From the NCBI GenBank assembly GCA_001798135.1, contig MGRJ01000006.1:31651-95650 (forward strand): a stretch of 64,000 bases of DNA. Direction: 5' to 3'. The notes beneath the pieces were generated by a model. That model saw nothing but the letters and a program-made list of their open reading frames with translations. It made no database searches and had not been told where the DNA came from. Source of the DNA: Deltaproteobacteria bacterium RIFCSPHIGHO2_02_FULL_40_28. GTDB lineage: Bacteria; UBA10199; 2-12-FULL-40-28. The position numbers were made by a program, and so were the translations under genes. Position 1 is the first letter of the stretch. The number at the start of each line of letters is the position of its first letter. Shown here one piece after another: positions 18,885 to 29,098 of the stretch.

Positions 18885-20431
18885 GATTCAATAAGGCTTA
18901 CTCCTTGCATCACTTTAGGCTTAGAAAAATCCCAGAGATCTAAAATGGTTGGAGCAATATCACACAAACGCCCAGAAGATTTGAGAGTAATCCCAGATTT
19001 TTTGGAATCAATCAGAATAAAAGGCACGGGATTTAAAGTATGACTGGTGTGAGGTGCCCCACGATTGTCCACCATTTGTTCGGCATTTCCATGGTCTGCG
19101 GTAATGAGTACAATACCATCTTGATTCAGAATAGAAGGAATAATTTCTCCCAAACATTCATCAACCACCTGCACCGCTTTAATGAGTGCATCGGGTTTTG
19201 CTGTATGTCCAACCATGTCGCTATTTGCAAAATTAAGAACGATAAATTGATATTTATTTTTTGCAATAAGCTTAATCAGTTCATCTTTTACTTGATAAGC
19301 ACTCATTTCAGGTTTTAAATCGTAAGTGGGTACCTCTCGTGGAGAAGGAATTAAGACATGATCTTCACCTTCAAAAACCGTTTCACATCCTCCATTAAAA
19401 AAGAAAGTAACATGTGCATATTTTTCTGTTTCTGCAATGCGCAGCTGTTTTAATCCATTTTCACTCACAATTTCTCCAAGAGTTTGAGTCGGATGACTGG
19501 ATACAAAAGCAACAGGAAGCGAAAAACTGGCATCATAAAGAGTCATGCAAACAAAACACGAAAGCTCTGGGAAAAATTTGCGTGGTATTTCTTGAAAATG
19601 AGAGTCGGTTAAAATACGTGTTATTTCACGGGCCCGATCGGCACGAAAATTAAAAAAAATAACAACATCCTGATCAGAAATAGCACCAACAGGAAAACCA
19701 TCACCATCAACTACTGCCTGGGGTACAATAAATTCATCATAAATTCCTTTTTGATAAGATTCGTGAACAATGCTCAAAGCATTGGTTTTGCCAATTTTAT
19801 TCAAACCAACTAACACCTCATAGGCTTTTTCAATTCTCTCCCATCGTTTATCCCGATCCATGGCATAAAAACGTCCCATCACACTGGCAATAGTGCCCAC
19901 ACCAATTTGTTTTATTTTTTCTTCTAATTGTCTGATACATTTTTCACCATCATTTGGAGCCGTATCTCTACCATCCAAAAAACAATGCACATAAACTTTG
20001 GTAAGCCCTTTCTTTTTTGCTAATTCGAGCAACGCATAAAGATGATCCTGATGACTATGAACAGCCCCGTCTGAAACTAAACCCATTAAATGAAGCCCAA
20101 CATTTTTTTCTTTTGCAGTTTTTATGGCTTGCAAAAAAATTTCGTTTCTAAAAAAAGAACCGTTCTCGATCGCCTGATAAATTTGTGAGAGACCTGAATA
20201 AATAATTCTGCCGGCACCTATATTCATATGGCCCACTTCTGAATTACCCATAATACCTTGGGGCAGCCCCACAGCAGGACCGGAGGCATTAAGTTCAGTA
20301 TGAGGATAATTTTTCCAGTAAAAATCAAAATTGGGTTTTTGAGCAAGGGCAATTCCATTGTGGTTTGTACCACAACGCAAACCCCATCCATCAAGAATGA
20401 TCAAAGCAATAGGTTGTACTACATTAGTCAT
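18881..20431 (-). CDS. gpmI: Cofactor-independent phosphoglycerate mutase
   Basis: Interconverts 3- and 2-phosphoglycerate in glycolysis using two Mn ions. It opens with the metal motif ALIILDGWGLR, has the catalytic Ser in MGNSEVGHMNIGAG, the Arg-rich FFNFRADRAREITR and the metal motif TADHGNAEQM. I take the start at MTNVV (20431), which overlaps the rsfS stop by 8 bases and gives 516 residues, the family norm; a longer in-frame reading to 20518 would add 29 residues inside rsfS. Confidence 0.96.
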   Translation of the reverse strand: MTNVVQPIALIILDGWGLRCGTNHNGIALAQKPNFDFYWKNYPHTELNASGPAVGLPQGIMGNSEVGHMNIGAGRIIYSGLSQIYQAIENGSFFRNEIFLQAIKTAKEKNVGLHLMGLVSDGAVHSHQDHLYALLELAKKKGLTKVYVHCFLDGRDTAPNDGEKCIRQLEEKIKQIGVGTIASVMGRFYAMDRDKRWERIEKAYEVLVGLNKIGKTNALSIVHESYQKGIYDEFIVPQAVVDGDGFPVGAISDQDVVIFFNFRADRAREITRILTDSHFQEIPRKFFPELSCFVCMTLYDASFSLPVAFVSSHPTQTLGEIVSENGLKQLRIAETEKYAHVTFFFNGGCETVFEGEDHVLIPSPREVPTYDLKPEMSAYQVKDELIKLIAKNKYQFIVLNFANSDMVGHTAKPDALIKAVQVVDECLGEIIPSILNQDGIVLITADHGNAEQMVDNRGAPHTSHTLNPVPFILIDSKKSGITLKSSGRLCDIAPTILDLWDFSKPKVMQGVSLIES

Positions 20432-20861
20432 GACGAGTGGCATATTTTCTAGCTTTAACAACCAAGGGAATGGCATCATGCCATAATTCTTCGAGACGAT
20501 AAAACTGGCGCGTTTCATTTAAAAAAAGATGACAAACACAATCACCATAATCCAAAAGAATCCACTGGGCTGTCTCAAAACCTTCCCATCCCAAGGGTTT
20601 TCTTTTAAATTTCTTCAACACTTTTTCCTCTATTCTTTCGGCAATAGCGATAGCCTGGCGTGTATTACTAGCCGAGGCTATCACCATGTAATCAGTAAAA
20701 CTTGATTTGCCTCTTAAATCAAGAACCACAATACCTTCTGATTTCATATCCAATAAAACACGATGAATTTCTAAAAGATATGCAGGTGGAGCTGAGGGTG
20801 TTACCTTTTTTTTCTTTACCTGCTTTTTCTTTACTTGTTTTTTCTTTTTTGTTTGTTTCAT
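20424..20861 (-). CDS. rsfS: Ribosomal silencing factor RsfS
   Basis: RsfS binds ribosomal protein L14 and blocks subunit joining during starvation. The 145-residue product has the family core VLDLRGKSSFTDYMVIASA, followed by WILLDYGDCVCHLF and the C-terminal YRLEELWHD. An extra N-terminus of about 22 residues is nearly all Lys with Thr, Gln and Val, which is unusual and could contact RNA. It overlaps proA by 4 bases. The nadD gene often found next to it is absent here. Confidence 0.95.
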   Translation of the reverse strand: MKQTKKKKQVKKKQVKKKKVTPSAPPAYLLEIHRVLLDMKSEGIVVLDLRGKSSFTDYMVIASASNTRQAIAIAERIEEKVLKKFKRKPLGWEGFETAQWILLDYGDCVCHLFLNETRQFYRLEELWHDAIPLVVKARKYATRHD

Positions 20862-22111
20862 TTTCTAACCTGTCCGTTTCCACGGACCACAAACTTTGTT
20901 GTTGTTAATTCGTTTAAACCCATGGGGCCAAAGGCATGGAGCTTCGTGGTAGAAATGCCTACTTCGGCTCCCAAACCAAGCTGCCCACCATCATTAAATC
21001 GTGTGGAAGCATTAACAAGGATACAAGATGAATCCAATCCCGTGATAAAAAGGTCAGCATTTTTTTTGCTCGATGTTAAAATAGCCTCGGTATGAAGTGA
21101 GCCATACTTGCGGATAAAAGAAATAGCCTCTGCAATATTTTTTACAACATGAACAGAAAGAATTAAATCGAGATATTCAGTTGACCAATCTTTTTCGGTA
21201 GCTTTTTTAATCCCAGGAATTATTTTGCAAGCAAGAGAATCGCCACGCAATTCAACTTTTTGTTTAGCAAAAATTGATTTTAAAAGTGGAAGAAATTTTT
21301 TAGCAATTTTTTGATGAACCAAAATATTTTCTACGGCATTACAGACACCAGGTCTTTGAACTTTAGCATTTTCGATGATACGAATGGCTTTTGATATAAG
21401 AGCTGATTCATCTACAAAAATAGTGCACACTCCTTTATCATGCTTAATCACTGGGATTTTGGAATGTTTTTCCATAAAACGCATCAATCCTTCCCCACCA
21501 CGCGGGATGATCAGATCAATCAAATGAGAAAGTTGAAGCATATCAATCAAAATTTTTCTTTCTGGAGTGGGAATAAAAGTAATAGCGGAAACTGGTAGTT
21601 TATTTTTGATTAAAACTTTTTGAAGCAGAGCAACTAAGGTTTGATTTGAATGAAAAGCTTCAGACCCCCCACGCAACACAACAACATTTCCAGATTTAAA
21701 ACAAAGTCCAGCTGCATCAACTGTAACATTTGGTCTGGCCTCATAAACTATCCCAATCACTCCCAAAGGAATTCTCATTTTTGAAATTTTAAGACCATTA
21801 GGCCGTTTCCATGAAGAAACAAGAACACCCACAGGATCGGGCAGGCGAGCAACATTCTCCAGAGCTTTGGCCATTTCTTCAATTCTTTTTTTATTGAGAA
21901 GCAAGCGATCGATAAAAGCACAAGACAAACCTTTTTTTTCTGCGAATTTGATATCGTAAGAGTTGGCTAAAAGAATTTTTTTGAAATTTTTTCTTAACGT
22001 CTTGGCCATTTCAACCAAAACTTTATTTTTAGTTTTTGTAGGAAGATGGGCAATAAGTGGGGCAGATTTTTTACTTTGGATGATTAATTTTTCGAGCTGA
22101 ATTTTATTCAT
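20858..22111 (-). CDS. proA: Gamma-glutamyl phosphate reductase
   Basis: Second enzyme of proline synthesis, reducing glutamyl phosphate to the semialdehyde. The 417-residue product is full length, with the catalytic Cys in QRPGVCNAVENILVH, the NADP region GIVYEARPNVTVDAAGL and the C-terminal STRFNDGGQLGLGAEVGIST block. Its ends overlap both proB (4 bases) and rsfS (4 bases). Confidence 0.97.
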   Translation of the reverse strand: MNKIQLEKLIIQSKKSAPLIAHLPTKTKNKVLVEMAKTLRKNFKKILLANSYDIKFAEKKGLSCAFIDRLLLNKKRIEEMAKALENVARLPDPVGVLVSSWKRPNGLKISKMRIPLGVIGIVYEARPNVTVDAAGLCFKSGNVVVLRGGSEAFHSNQTLVALLQKVLIKNKLPVSAITFIPTPERKILIDMLQLSHLIDLIIPRGGEGLMRFMEKHSKIPVIKHDKGVCTIFVDESALISKAIRIIENAKVQRPGVCNAVENILVHQKIAKKFLPLLKSIFAKQKVELRGDSLACKIIPGIKKATEKDWSTEYLDLILSVHVVKNIAEAISFIRKYGSLHTEAILTSSKKNADLFITGLDSSCILVNASTRFNDGGQLGLGAEVGISTTKLHAFGPMGLNELTTTKFVVRGNGQVRK

Positions 22112-22908
22112 CTTTTTTTATTTGAAGGAAGAAAAAGCGTTCCTACATCTTCGTGGTTTATAATTTGAGATAAAATTTTTTGTGAGCCTCCATGAGCCAC
22201 CAATGCAGGAATACCATTTTGAGTAACATGTTTAGCGGCAAGCAGTTTGGTAACCATCCCTCCTATACTTTTTTCACTTTGGCTTCCACCTGCAACAGAA
22301 ACATGGCTTTTATCGATCTTGGTTACAACCGATACTCGCTTTGCATGAGGATGGGTTTTAGGATCTTTATCATAAAAACCATTGATATCACTAAGCATCA
22401 CAAGCAAATCAGCTTTAACAAGCCTTGCCACAAAGGCTGAGAGTTGATCGTTATCGCCAAACTGAATTTCATCAACCGACACGGTATCATTTTCGTTTAC
22501 AATGGGAACAATTCCTTCACGTAATAGTTCCATAATGGCATGCTGTGCATTACGATAGCGTTTTTTACTTTTAAAATCGTCCCTGGTTAAAAGAATTTGT
22601 GCCACTTTCATTTTATTTTTGGCAAAAATATGAACAAAGTGTTGCATTAATACAGGTTGACCCAAAGCCGCTACGGCTTGTTTGTGTTCTAATCTCTCTG
22701 GCCTTTTGTGCAAGCCTAAGGCATGCATGCCACAAGCAATAGCTCCCGATGAAACTAAAACCAAATGTATCTTTCTTTGCTTAAGTAAAAAAACTTGTTT
22801 GCTTAAGTTTCGAAAAAAAGCTGTATTAATTCCAGAATTTTTTGTTATCAACCCACTACCAATTTTAACAACGAGTGTTTTAATTTTTAAAATTTTTTCT
22901 GTTCGCAT
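22108..22908 (-). CDS. proB: Glutamate 5-kinase (short form without PUA domain)
   Basis: First enzyme of proline synthesis. The 266-residue product has the amino-acid-kinase fold motifs VVKIGSGLI, SSGAIACGM, VNENDTVSVDEIQFGDND and GGMVTKLLAA. It ends where the kinase domain ends, so the C-terminal PUA domain of E. coli ProB (367 residues) is missing; such short forms are known. It starts 1 base after the obgE stop. Confidence 0.96.
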   Translation of the reverse strand: MRTEKILKIKTLVVKIGSGLITKNSGINTAFFRNLSKQVFLLKQRKIHLVLVSSGAIACGMHALGLHKRPERLEHKQAVAALGQPVLMQHFVHIFAKNKMKVAQILLTRDDFKSKKRYRNAQHAIMELLREGIVPIVNENDTVSVDEIQFGDNDQLSAFVARLVKADLLVMLSDINGFYDKDPKTHPHAKRVSVVTKIDKSHVSVAGGSQSEKSIGGMVTKLLAAKHVTQNGIPALVAHGGSQKILSQIINHEDVGTLFLPSNKKR

Positions 22909-22909
22909 T

Positions 22910-23914
22910 TTATTGATCCTGTTTATCCCCCAAAGTTTCTCTTAAGTAATCAAGAAATTCATCCAATCCAGCCCTAGTGACAGCTGAGATCACAAAAACC
23001 TTCCGACCCATTTTTTTAAAGGGCTCAACCATCTTTTTTAACTCGTCCTCATTGCTTATCAGATCTTTTTTAGTCAAAGCAATGACTTCGTTTTTTTTTT
23101 CAAATTCTGGGTTGAAATGCAGCAGTTCTTTTCGGATCATTTCATAGCGCTTTTCTACTGGCAACACCTCATCAGGAGACAGGCTAATTAAGTGTACAAA
23201 AATGCCTGTGCGCTCGATATGTTTTAAAAAACGATCTCCCAAACCAACCCCTTCGTGGGCCCCCTCAATAAGGCCTGGAATATCGGCCATGGTAAAAGGA
23301 TGATATCCCATCACCACACCAAGATGAGGAGTAAGAGTGGTAAAAGGATAATCTGCAATTTTTGGTTTTGCATGAGTTGTAACCGAGAGAAGGGTAGATT
23401 TTCCTGCATTAGGAAAACCAATTAAACCTACATCGGCTAAAAGTTTAAGCTCTAATCTTAAGTTTTTTTCTTCGCCTGGAAGTCCAGGCTGGGCATGATC
23501 TGGAGCTTGATTGATTGAGCTTTTAAAAAAAGTGTTCCCTCTTCCACCTAATCCTCCTTTTACAGCTAAAAAATGTTCTTCTCCTTCTTTAAAATCTTTC
23601 AAAAGCTCCCCTGTATCGTTGTTATAAATCAAAGTACCAACGGGCACTTTAATAATAATATCTTGACCATCTTTTCCATCCTTCATACTTCCCATGCCAT
23701 GCTCGCCACGCTCCGCCTCAAAATGCCTCAGGTATTGGAAATCAATTAAGGTAGACATTCCTTCATCCGATTGAAAAATCACATGCCCACCCCTGCCTCC
23801 ATTTCCTCCATTAGGACCACCCAATGGAACAAATTTTTCACGTCGAAAAGAAACACATCCCTTCCCACCATGACCGGCCGTTACTGTAATAAGTGCCTCA
23901 TCGATAAACTTCAT
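22910..23914 (-). CDS. obgE: Obg family GTPase
   Basis: Essential GTPase of 50S ribosome assembly and stress signalling. The 334-residue product has the glycine-rich Obg fold (GGKGCVSFRREKFVP, GGNGGRGGHV) and G domain motifs GFPNAGKSTLL (G1), DIPGLIEGAHEGVGLG (G3) and TKKDL (G4). The C-terminal OCT extension is absent. It is usually directly downstream of rplU-rpmA; here a gene on the other strand separates them by 3.2 kb. It heads the obgE-proB-proA-rsfS-gpmI-comF operon. Confidence 0.97.
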   Translation of the reverse strand: MKFIDEALITVTAGHGGKGCVSFRREKFVPLGGPNGGNGGRGGHVIFQSDEGMSTLIDFQYLRHFEAERGEHGMGSMKDGKDGQDIIIKVPVGTLIYNNDTGELLKDFKEGEEHFLAVKGGLGGRGNTFFKSSINQAPDHAQPGLPGEEKNLRLELKLLADVGLIGFPNAGKSTLLSVTTHAKPKIADYPFTTLTPHLGVVMGYHPFTMADIPGLIEGAHEGVGLGDRFLKHIERTGIFVHLISLSPDEVLPVEKRYEMIRKELLHFNPEFEKKNEVIALTKKDLISNEDELKKMVEPFKKMGRKVFVISAVTRAGLDEFLDYLRETLGDKQDQ

Positions 23915-23950
23915 AATTCACTTCTACTGCTGTTGCAAAAAAACACATAC

Positions 23951-23978
23951 TGTCAATAAATTGACGTTCGTGTCAATT
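23951..23978. promoter_or_regulatory. Triple GTCAAT palindrome cluster between divergent genes
   Basis: TGTCAATAAATTGACG is followed directly by the mirror pair AATTGAC-GTTCGT-GTCAATT, so GTCAAT/ATTGAC half-sites occur three times in 28 bases. On the minus strand two of them read TTGACA and could serve as the obgE -35 element. This is a plausible operator or promoter region for the obgE operon. Confidence 0.45.
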
Positions 23979-24083
23979 TGAGAGAACCTTTTTACTTCTT
24001 TTTTAAAAACAAGAAAAGGTTAAAAGTATACTCATAAAATTATAATTATTTCATGTATTTATCAATAAATATTCTATTCTTTC

Positions 24084-24099
24084 TGGCACAAACCTTGCT
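24084..24099 (+). promoter_or_regulatory. Sigma54 (-24/-12) promoter for the delta-60 repeat lipoprotein
   Basis: The site TGGCACAAACCTTGCT matches the sigma54 consensus (TGGCAC, five bases, TTGCT) with 10 bases between GG and GC. The predicted start, near 24110, is only about 3 bases before the ATG at 24113, which would leave the AAGGAGG at 24104-24110 almost wholly outside the message. Either initiation is leaderless or the real start codon or transcription start differs slightly. Confidence 0.75.
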
Positions 24100-24112
24100 G
24101 TGTAAGGAGGCT

Positions 24113-27100
24113 ATGCGAGGGGGAAATGTACTTCGAATTCTATTGCTTTGTGGTGTATTGGCTACCACTGTCGTTAATTGCAACGAAACCGACCCTAGCC
24201 TCATGCAAAATTTTGGTTCTTGTTCCCCCAATAATTTAGGTGGAAATTTTGATAGCAGCGAAAGTAGCGGGGCACTAGAAGCGGGTTACCCTGTTGATAT
24301 CCCAGCCCCCTTAGCTAAAAGCATTGATGGTATTGATGGCAGCTCCGTAACCTTTCATGAAGGGGTTTCTTCTAATATCTCAACTGAATTTCTTATCTCA
24401 ACTGAATATGTTGAAACAAGTTATGTAGGAAAAGTAACCTTCAAGAAAAAAAATGGAGATAATGGCGATGTATTTGTTGTTAAAGATGGAGTGATTGTAC
24501 AAACTCTCACTCCTGATTTTGATGGCGATGCTTACATCTACACCCTCTGGATTGCTACAAGCGATTTGGATAACGATATTTTCTTGGTTGTGCCTGGATC
24601 GGGATCAAAAGTTGTATCGGGGGCAAGTACTGGGGATGTGAGCTTCCCGGTGACCATACGTGTAACACAAAGTTTAGATACGTATGTGCTTACGGTTCTT
24701 ATTACTGCAACTGCCATCACTGTTCAAGATACCGATGTTCAAGCAGAGATTAAAGAAACCTTTCCCACTTCCATTGATACCGGGGATATTATTGCTACCG
24801 CTACAAATGATTCAGGAATTTTACTTACTCAAATTAATTACAAAGAAAATGTAAACTCAGTTTATACACAAGTTGATAACGAACCTCATGCTCTCAAAAG
24901 TCCAGACTCCGAGACCGTTTATTTTCTTGATGAAGAAAGTGATATCTTCAAAATAGATCCAGATAGCTTAGATGAAATTACACTTGTAGATTTTAGTGGT
25001 AATATCCCTGGAAGAGATTTTGATATCAGAGGGAATTTTATGACTTTTATTATTAGAGTAAGCCATAATTCTGGCCCAACTACTTCTTCTATGGCCTTTA
25101 AAGACATAGACACTGGAGTAGATTTTATCCCTCCCCTAGACCCCGCAGAACAAGTGGTTACAAAAATGCATGTTACCTGGTTTGACGAAAGTAAAATTAT
25201 TGTTGGGAAAAAATTTGCGGATGGGACTACCGCACTGCAAATATGGAATGTTGGACCTTACTTAATTGGTGCAGCCACTAGCCCTAACATAGAATTCAAT
25301 TATACAGGAGTGTTAACAAACATTGGACACATAACTACCGATGATGGTGCCCTGGGAAATGCTTTCTTTGAATGTAATGATGGCGAAATTTGCAAGATCA
25401 ATCAAGACACCAAAGAAGTCGAAGTGATTGTAAGCAGTAATCTCTATAAAGCTGACAATCCTGTTTTGGCTTCTCCTTATAGCTATTTGATGTTTGAGGC
25501 CATTCGAGATGAAAATCCCGCACCAGTGCTTGGTGTTTATTCTTTAGAGACAGAAACCGTCACACCTGTAGCCATGGGACAATTTGCAACTAGAGTTGCT
25601 GGCAAACCCAACTTGATAGCTTATATTGGAAAATTAAAAACAGAAGAAATTCAGGTAGCTCTTACCAATTTAGGAAATATTCCCAAACTTACTCAAACAG
25701 ATCTGTCCATCACCCCTACTTCCATTTACAAAGGACTTGATTATATTACTTCACTTTCAGGCGTAGGCGGAATTCCTCCCTACACTTTTAACCTTGTTTC
25801 TGGAACTGGAATCCTGGATACAAGCTTGGGTCTTTTTAAAGGCACGGGCGTAGGAGCTGCTACTATCAAGGTAAAGGATGATGCTGGAAGCCAAGCTGCA
25901 GCAACCGTTACAACCATAGCCCACGGAGGACTTGACCCATCTTTTGCTGAAAATGGAATTGCAACTAACGATCTAGGTACCAATGATGGTTTAAGAACCG
26001 TTACTATCAATAGCAATGGTAAAATTATAGCAGCAGGAGTGGTTACCCAATCGGGGCAACAAAACACCTTGGTCGTTCGCTATAAAGCTGATGGCAGTTT
26101 AGATACTACCTTTGACACCGATGGAGTAGCTACTTTTAATGTGGCCGATGGGGCTGATAGAGCACAAGCTATCATCATTGATTTACAAGGACGTATCTTG
26201 ATTTGCGGTCTCCTGACTAATGCCACCCCCAATAAAGATGCCTATGTCATGCGACTTACAGCAGCAGGGGCTTTGGATAGTACTTTCGCAACAGGCGGTC
26301 TTAATAAATTAGCTTACTCCGCTAGCGTTGATGATGCTTGCCATGGCATGAACATTGGTACCGATGGCTCTATTTATGTTGGTGGTGATATATCAGAGAG
26401 TTCTAGTGTCTTTGTAGTTTCCAAACTCGATACCTCTGGAAATTTAGACAGCTCTTATGGAACAAGCGGCTCCACTAAAATTAGTTTTGGCACTGGAGAT
26501 GCCATACTCTCCGATATCGTTATCAGTAACACCAATCAAATTTATGCGGGAGGAAGTTATACTCCAGATGGCTCGAGCAATTCTGATTTTGCAATGGCCA
26601 AGCTTAATGCAAGCGGCGTGCTTGATACTTCTTTTAGTACAGACGGCATCACAACTACTGATTTTGGAGGAGATGATGTGGGTGGTAAAATGTTTTTTCG
26701 TGCAGCTGCTCCTAAAGACAAAATCTTTATGGCAGGCACTACCACTGCTTATGGTACAACAGATATTGCTGTACTAGCCGGTTTTTCAGATGGAAACCTA
26801 GATACCTCATTTGATAGCGATGGCCTAGTTACCCTGATTGATGCCGATGGAACTGATGGAGATGGAGATATTTTGTATACAGACAATGGGCTTTTCATTA
26901 CAGGAGCTATGAGTTCGGGCTCAGAACTAGATTGGGCCGTTATACGATTAAAAGCAGATGGTACAAGAGATACCGATTTTGGTGTAGATGGTATTGCAAA
27001 CATTGATATAAATGCAGATGATAAACCAAGAGGCATCATGCTGGATTCAGATAAACGCATCATTACCGTTGGTGGAACCGATACGGGTTCTGATGTTCAT

Positions 27101-27127
27101 TCTGTTGCGATAAGAATGTGGCCTTAA
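24113..27127 (+). CDS. Large lipoprotein with delta-60 repeats
   Basis: With the start at ATG 24113 the product has 1004 residues; an upstream in-frame ATG at 24053 would add 20 but has no ribosome site. It begins with a signal peptide ([20 protein letters not shown]) and VVNCNE, probably a lipobox. The N-terminal half is beta-rich, and around residue 545 is an Ig-like segment ([15 protein letters not shown]). The last 400 residues contain about seven delta-60 repeats, each around a core such as [30 protein letters not shown] or [15 protein letters not shown], which probably fold as a beta-propeller. Function unknown; an exposed surface protein is likely. It sits antiparallel inside the normally contiguous rplU-rpmA-obgE cluster and overlaps the rpmA stop by 4 bases, so it looks inserted. 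Confidence 0.85.
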   Translation: MRGGNVLRILLLCGVLATTVVNCNETDPSLMQNFGSCSPNNLGGNFDSSESSGALEAGYPVDIPAPLAKSIDGIDGSSVTFHEGVSSNISTEFLISTEYVETSYVGKVTFKKKNGDNGDVFVVKDGVIVQTLTPDFDGDAYIYTLWIATSDLDNDIFLVVPGSGSKVVSGASTGDVSFPVTIRVTQSLDTYVLTVLITATAITVQDTDVQAEIKETFPTSIDTGDIIATATNDSGILLTQINYKENVNSVYTQVDNEPHALKSPDSETVYFLDEESDIFKIDPDSLDEITLVDFSGNIPGRDFDIRGNFMTFIIRVSHNSGPTTSSMAFKDIDTGVDFIPPLDPAEQVVTKMHVTWFDESKIIVGKKFADGTTALQIWNVGPYLIGAATSPNIEFNYTGVLTNIGHITTDDGALGNAFFECNDGEICKINQDTKEVEVIVSSNLYKADNPVLASPYSYLMFEAIRDENPAPVLGVYSLETETVTPVAMGQFATRVAGKPNLIAYIGKLKTEEIQVALTNLGNIPKLTQTDLSITPTSIYKGLDYITSLSGVGGIPPYTFNLVSGTGILDTSLGLFKGTGVGAATIKVKDDAGSQAAATVTTIAHGGLDPSFAENGIATNDLGTNDGLRTVTINSNGKIIAAGVVTQSGQQNTLVVRYKADGSLDTTFDTDGVATFNVADGADRAQAIIIDLQGRILICGLLTNATPNKDAYVMRLTAAGALDSTFATGGLNKLAYSASVDDACHGMNIGTDGSIYVGGDISESSSVFVVSKLDTSGNLDSSYGTSGSTKISFGTGDAILSDIVISNTNQIYAGGSYTPDGSSNSDFAMAKLNASGVLDTSFSTDGITTTDFGGDDVGGKMFFRAAAPKDKIFMAGTTTAYGTTDIAVLAGFSDGNLDTSFDSDGLVTLIDADGTDGDGDILYTDNGLFITGAMSSGSELDWAVIRLKADGTRDTDFGVDGIANIDINADDKPRGIMLDSDKRIITVGGTDTGSDVHSVAIRMWP

Positions 27128-27381
27128 GAAGTGGGAATAATGCTTACTTTTTGCCGGCCACCTGCGGCATGAGAAAATTGCACTTTTCCTGTAACCTTGG
27201 CAAACAAGGTGTAATCAGAACCAACTCCAACATGAAGACCTGGATGAACACTGGTCCCTCGTTGACGAACTAAAATTTCACCAGCATTTACAAGCTGTCC
27301 ACCAAAACGTTTAACGCCTAATCTTTGCCCATGGGAATCACGTCCGTTTCTAGATGAACCGCCTGCCTTCTTGTGTGCCAT
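27124..27381 (-). CDS. rpmA: 50S ribosomal protein L27
   Basis: The 85-residue product starts [20 protein letters not shown], the conserved N-terminus that reaches the peptidyl-transferase centre. It lacks the cleaved N-terminal extension seen in Firmicutes. It follows rplU by 8 bases in the standard order. Confidence 0.98.
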   Translation of the reverse strand: MAHKKAGGSSRNGRDSHGQRLGVKRFGGQLVNAGEILVRQRGTSVHPGLHVGVGSDYTLFAKVTGKVQFSHAAGGRQKVSIIPTS

Positions 27382-27389
27382 AGTAACCT

Positions 27390-27698
27390 CTAAGCTTGGA
27401 TATCCTCAATGGTAACACGGGTTAAATACTGTCTATGCCCCTGTTTTTTATGATACCCTTTGCGTCTTTTAAACTTGCCAACAATTATTTTCTTGCCACG
27501 ACCCTGGCTTACAATTTTGCCTACAACCTTAGCTCCAGCAATATAGGGAGTTCCAATGGATGTTTTATCTCCATACACCAAAATCACTCGATCAAAAATA
27601 ACAGCATCCCCAGGATTACCTTCGACTTTATTCACTAAAATCTCATCACCCTTAGAAACCTGGTATTGTTTGCCACTTGTTTCAATCACAACTGTCAT
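27390..27698 (-). CDS. rplU: 50S ribosomal protein L21
   Basis: The 102-residue product is full-length L21, with [19 protein letters not shown] at the start and the C-terminal [14 protein letters not shown] that binds 23S rRNA. A TGGAGA ribosome site precedes the ATG, and a strong sigma70 promoter lies 40-70 bases upstream. Confidence 0.98.
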   Translation of the reverse strand: MTVVIETSGKQYQVSKGDEILVNKVEGNPGDAVIFDRVILVYGDKTSIGTPYIAGAKVVGKIVSQGRGKKIIVGKFKRRKGYHKKQGHRQYLTRVTIEDIQA

Positions 27699-27736
27699 AA
27701 AATCTCCAAAAAACCTTTTAATTTCAGAAGCCTGCT

Positions 27737-27765
27737 CTTATATGTTGTCAGAAAAAACTTGTCAA
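27737..27765 (-). promoter_or_regulatory. Promoter of rplU-rpmA
   Basis: On the minus strand TTGACA (27765-27760), a 17-base spacer and TATAAG (27742-27737) form a strong sigma70 promoter. It overlaps the last codons of the upstream membrane-fusion-protein gene by 4 bases. Confidence 0.82.
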
Positions 27766-29042
27766 GATTTAGATGGCTGGGTCTTTTTAGGGGGAGGGCT
27801 TAAAGGAGGAGGGATAACTGGTTTAGTCTCGGGTGGAGATTCTTTTTTCATTTCATTACTTTGTTTTTTTTTGACAAAGCTCCCATCCGCCAATTGAGGA
27901 TTTAAGGTTGTAATAATTTCATCATCTACCCTTAAATTTCCATCAATCACGAGCTCGTCCCCCATTTCTTTTTTTACTTGAACAGGAACAAGTTTTGCAC
28001 GCGGCCCTGCCAAGGCATACACCACTTGGCCAGAAGGTCCATCTACCACAGCATGTTTAGGGACCACCAAAAGTTTATCCACCTTGCGTGTGGTAATCAC
28101 AGCACGTCCCTCTAAGCCTTCTTTAATCAAACCACGATCGTTAGGAATATGAACACGCATTTCGAGAGCTTTTTTAACAGGATCGATGGAAGGACTAATA
28201 AAAAAAACGCTCGCCTCGGTGATGATATCAGGAGCAGAAATAGGGTGTACCTTCACGCCAACCATTTTATCAACATAAGAACTTATTTCTTTTGGAATAT
28301 GAAAAACAAGGGTGACAGGATTTAAATTCACCAAGTCAAAAACTGGATTTTTTGAAGCAGCTTGGGCTCCTTCATTGATATAACTTTTACGCACCATCCC
28401 TGCAATAGGAGCTTTTACAGTAAGCAATTCTAAACGTTTTTGAATATCATCAAGTTCGCGATCGAGCCTTTCTTTTCTTGCCTCTAAAACTCGGATATCA
28501 GCCTGATCGGGCTTGGGGGTGGCTTCTGCTACTGGTTTTTCTTCTAAATCAGGGTCTCCTGTTGGTTTAGGAATGGGTTTATCCCTCGCTTCTTCATCTA
28601 AAAAAAGAGGCTCTTGATTTTCTGCTTTGGGCTGATCAGCTTCTGGGACATAGGGTCCTGGTGCTTGCGCTATAAAGCGCAGGCGATCAATGGCTTCTTC
28701 GGTTTCTTTGGCTTCTTGTACTTTTTGATCGTAAAAACTTTTTAAATCTTCGGTTTTTAATTGACAAAGGGGATCACCAAAATTCACCATGTCTCCTTCA
28801 TTGACCATCATTTTTTCAACTAAACCTCCTACCTCAGCAATAACAGTGACTTTTTCAGAGGCTTCAAAAATACCTTCGGCAAAAATCTCGCGGGGCATTT
28901 CTTGCAAACGTGGTTTGATGGTTTGTACCTCAAAGACAAGATCACTAGGGCCTGCAACTTTTTGCTTGGTTTCGAGAGCACAGGTATCAAGAAAACTTAA
29001 ACTAAAACCTATCAGGGGAAATAAAAAAACTTTTAAATTCAT
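27762..29042 (-). CDS. RND/HlyD-type membrane fusion protein
   Basis: Links an inner-membrane pump to an outer-membrane channel. From ATG 29042 the product is 426 residues with an N-terminal hydrophobic segment ending LDTCALE (possible lipid-attachment Cys, though not a standard lipobox). A first half-lipoyl segment (EVGGLVEKMMVNEGDMV), an acidic Pro/Glu-rich stretch at about 110-180, a coiled coil, the second lipoyl half (LLTVKAPIAGMVRKSYINEG) and beta-barrel domains follow. A GTG at 29078 would add 12 residues. The Pro/Glu/Lys insert in the hairpin is unusual. No pump gene is adjacent, but an AcrB/TolC pair without its own fusion protein lies 5 kb away. Confidence 0.85.
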   Translation of the reverse strand: MNLKVFLFPLIGFSLSFLDTCALETKQKVAGPSDLVFEVQTIKPRLQEMPREIFAEGIFEASEKVTVIAEVGGLVEKMMVNEGDMVNFGDPLCQLKTEDLKSFYDQKVQEAKETEEAIDRLRFIAQAPGPYVPEADQPKAENQEPLFLDEEARDKPIPKPTGDPDLEEKPVAEATPKPDQADIRVLEARKERLDRELDDIQKRLELLTVKAPIAGMVRKSYINEGAQAASKNPVFDLVNLNPVTLVFHIPKEISSYVDKMVGVKVHPISAPDIITEASVFFISPSIDPVKKALEMRVHIPNDRGLIKEGLEGRAVITTRKVDKLLVVPKHAVVDGPSGQVVYALAGPRAKLVPVQVKKEMGDELVIDGNLRVDDEIITTLNPQLADGSFVKKKQSNEMKKESPPETKPVIPPPLSPPPKKTQPSKS

Positions 29043-29098
29043 GAGGTGGGCTATAAGAACTAGTTGAAAAAAAGACACAAATCAATGAAAAATCAACC

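Noticed and set aside
24053..24112. N-terminal extension of the delta-60 lipoprotein from an ATG at 24053
   Set aside because: It has no ribosome site and would contain the sigma54 promoter; the ATG at 24113 gives a proper lipoprotein signal.
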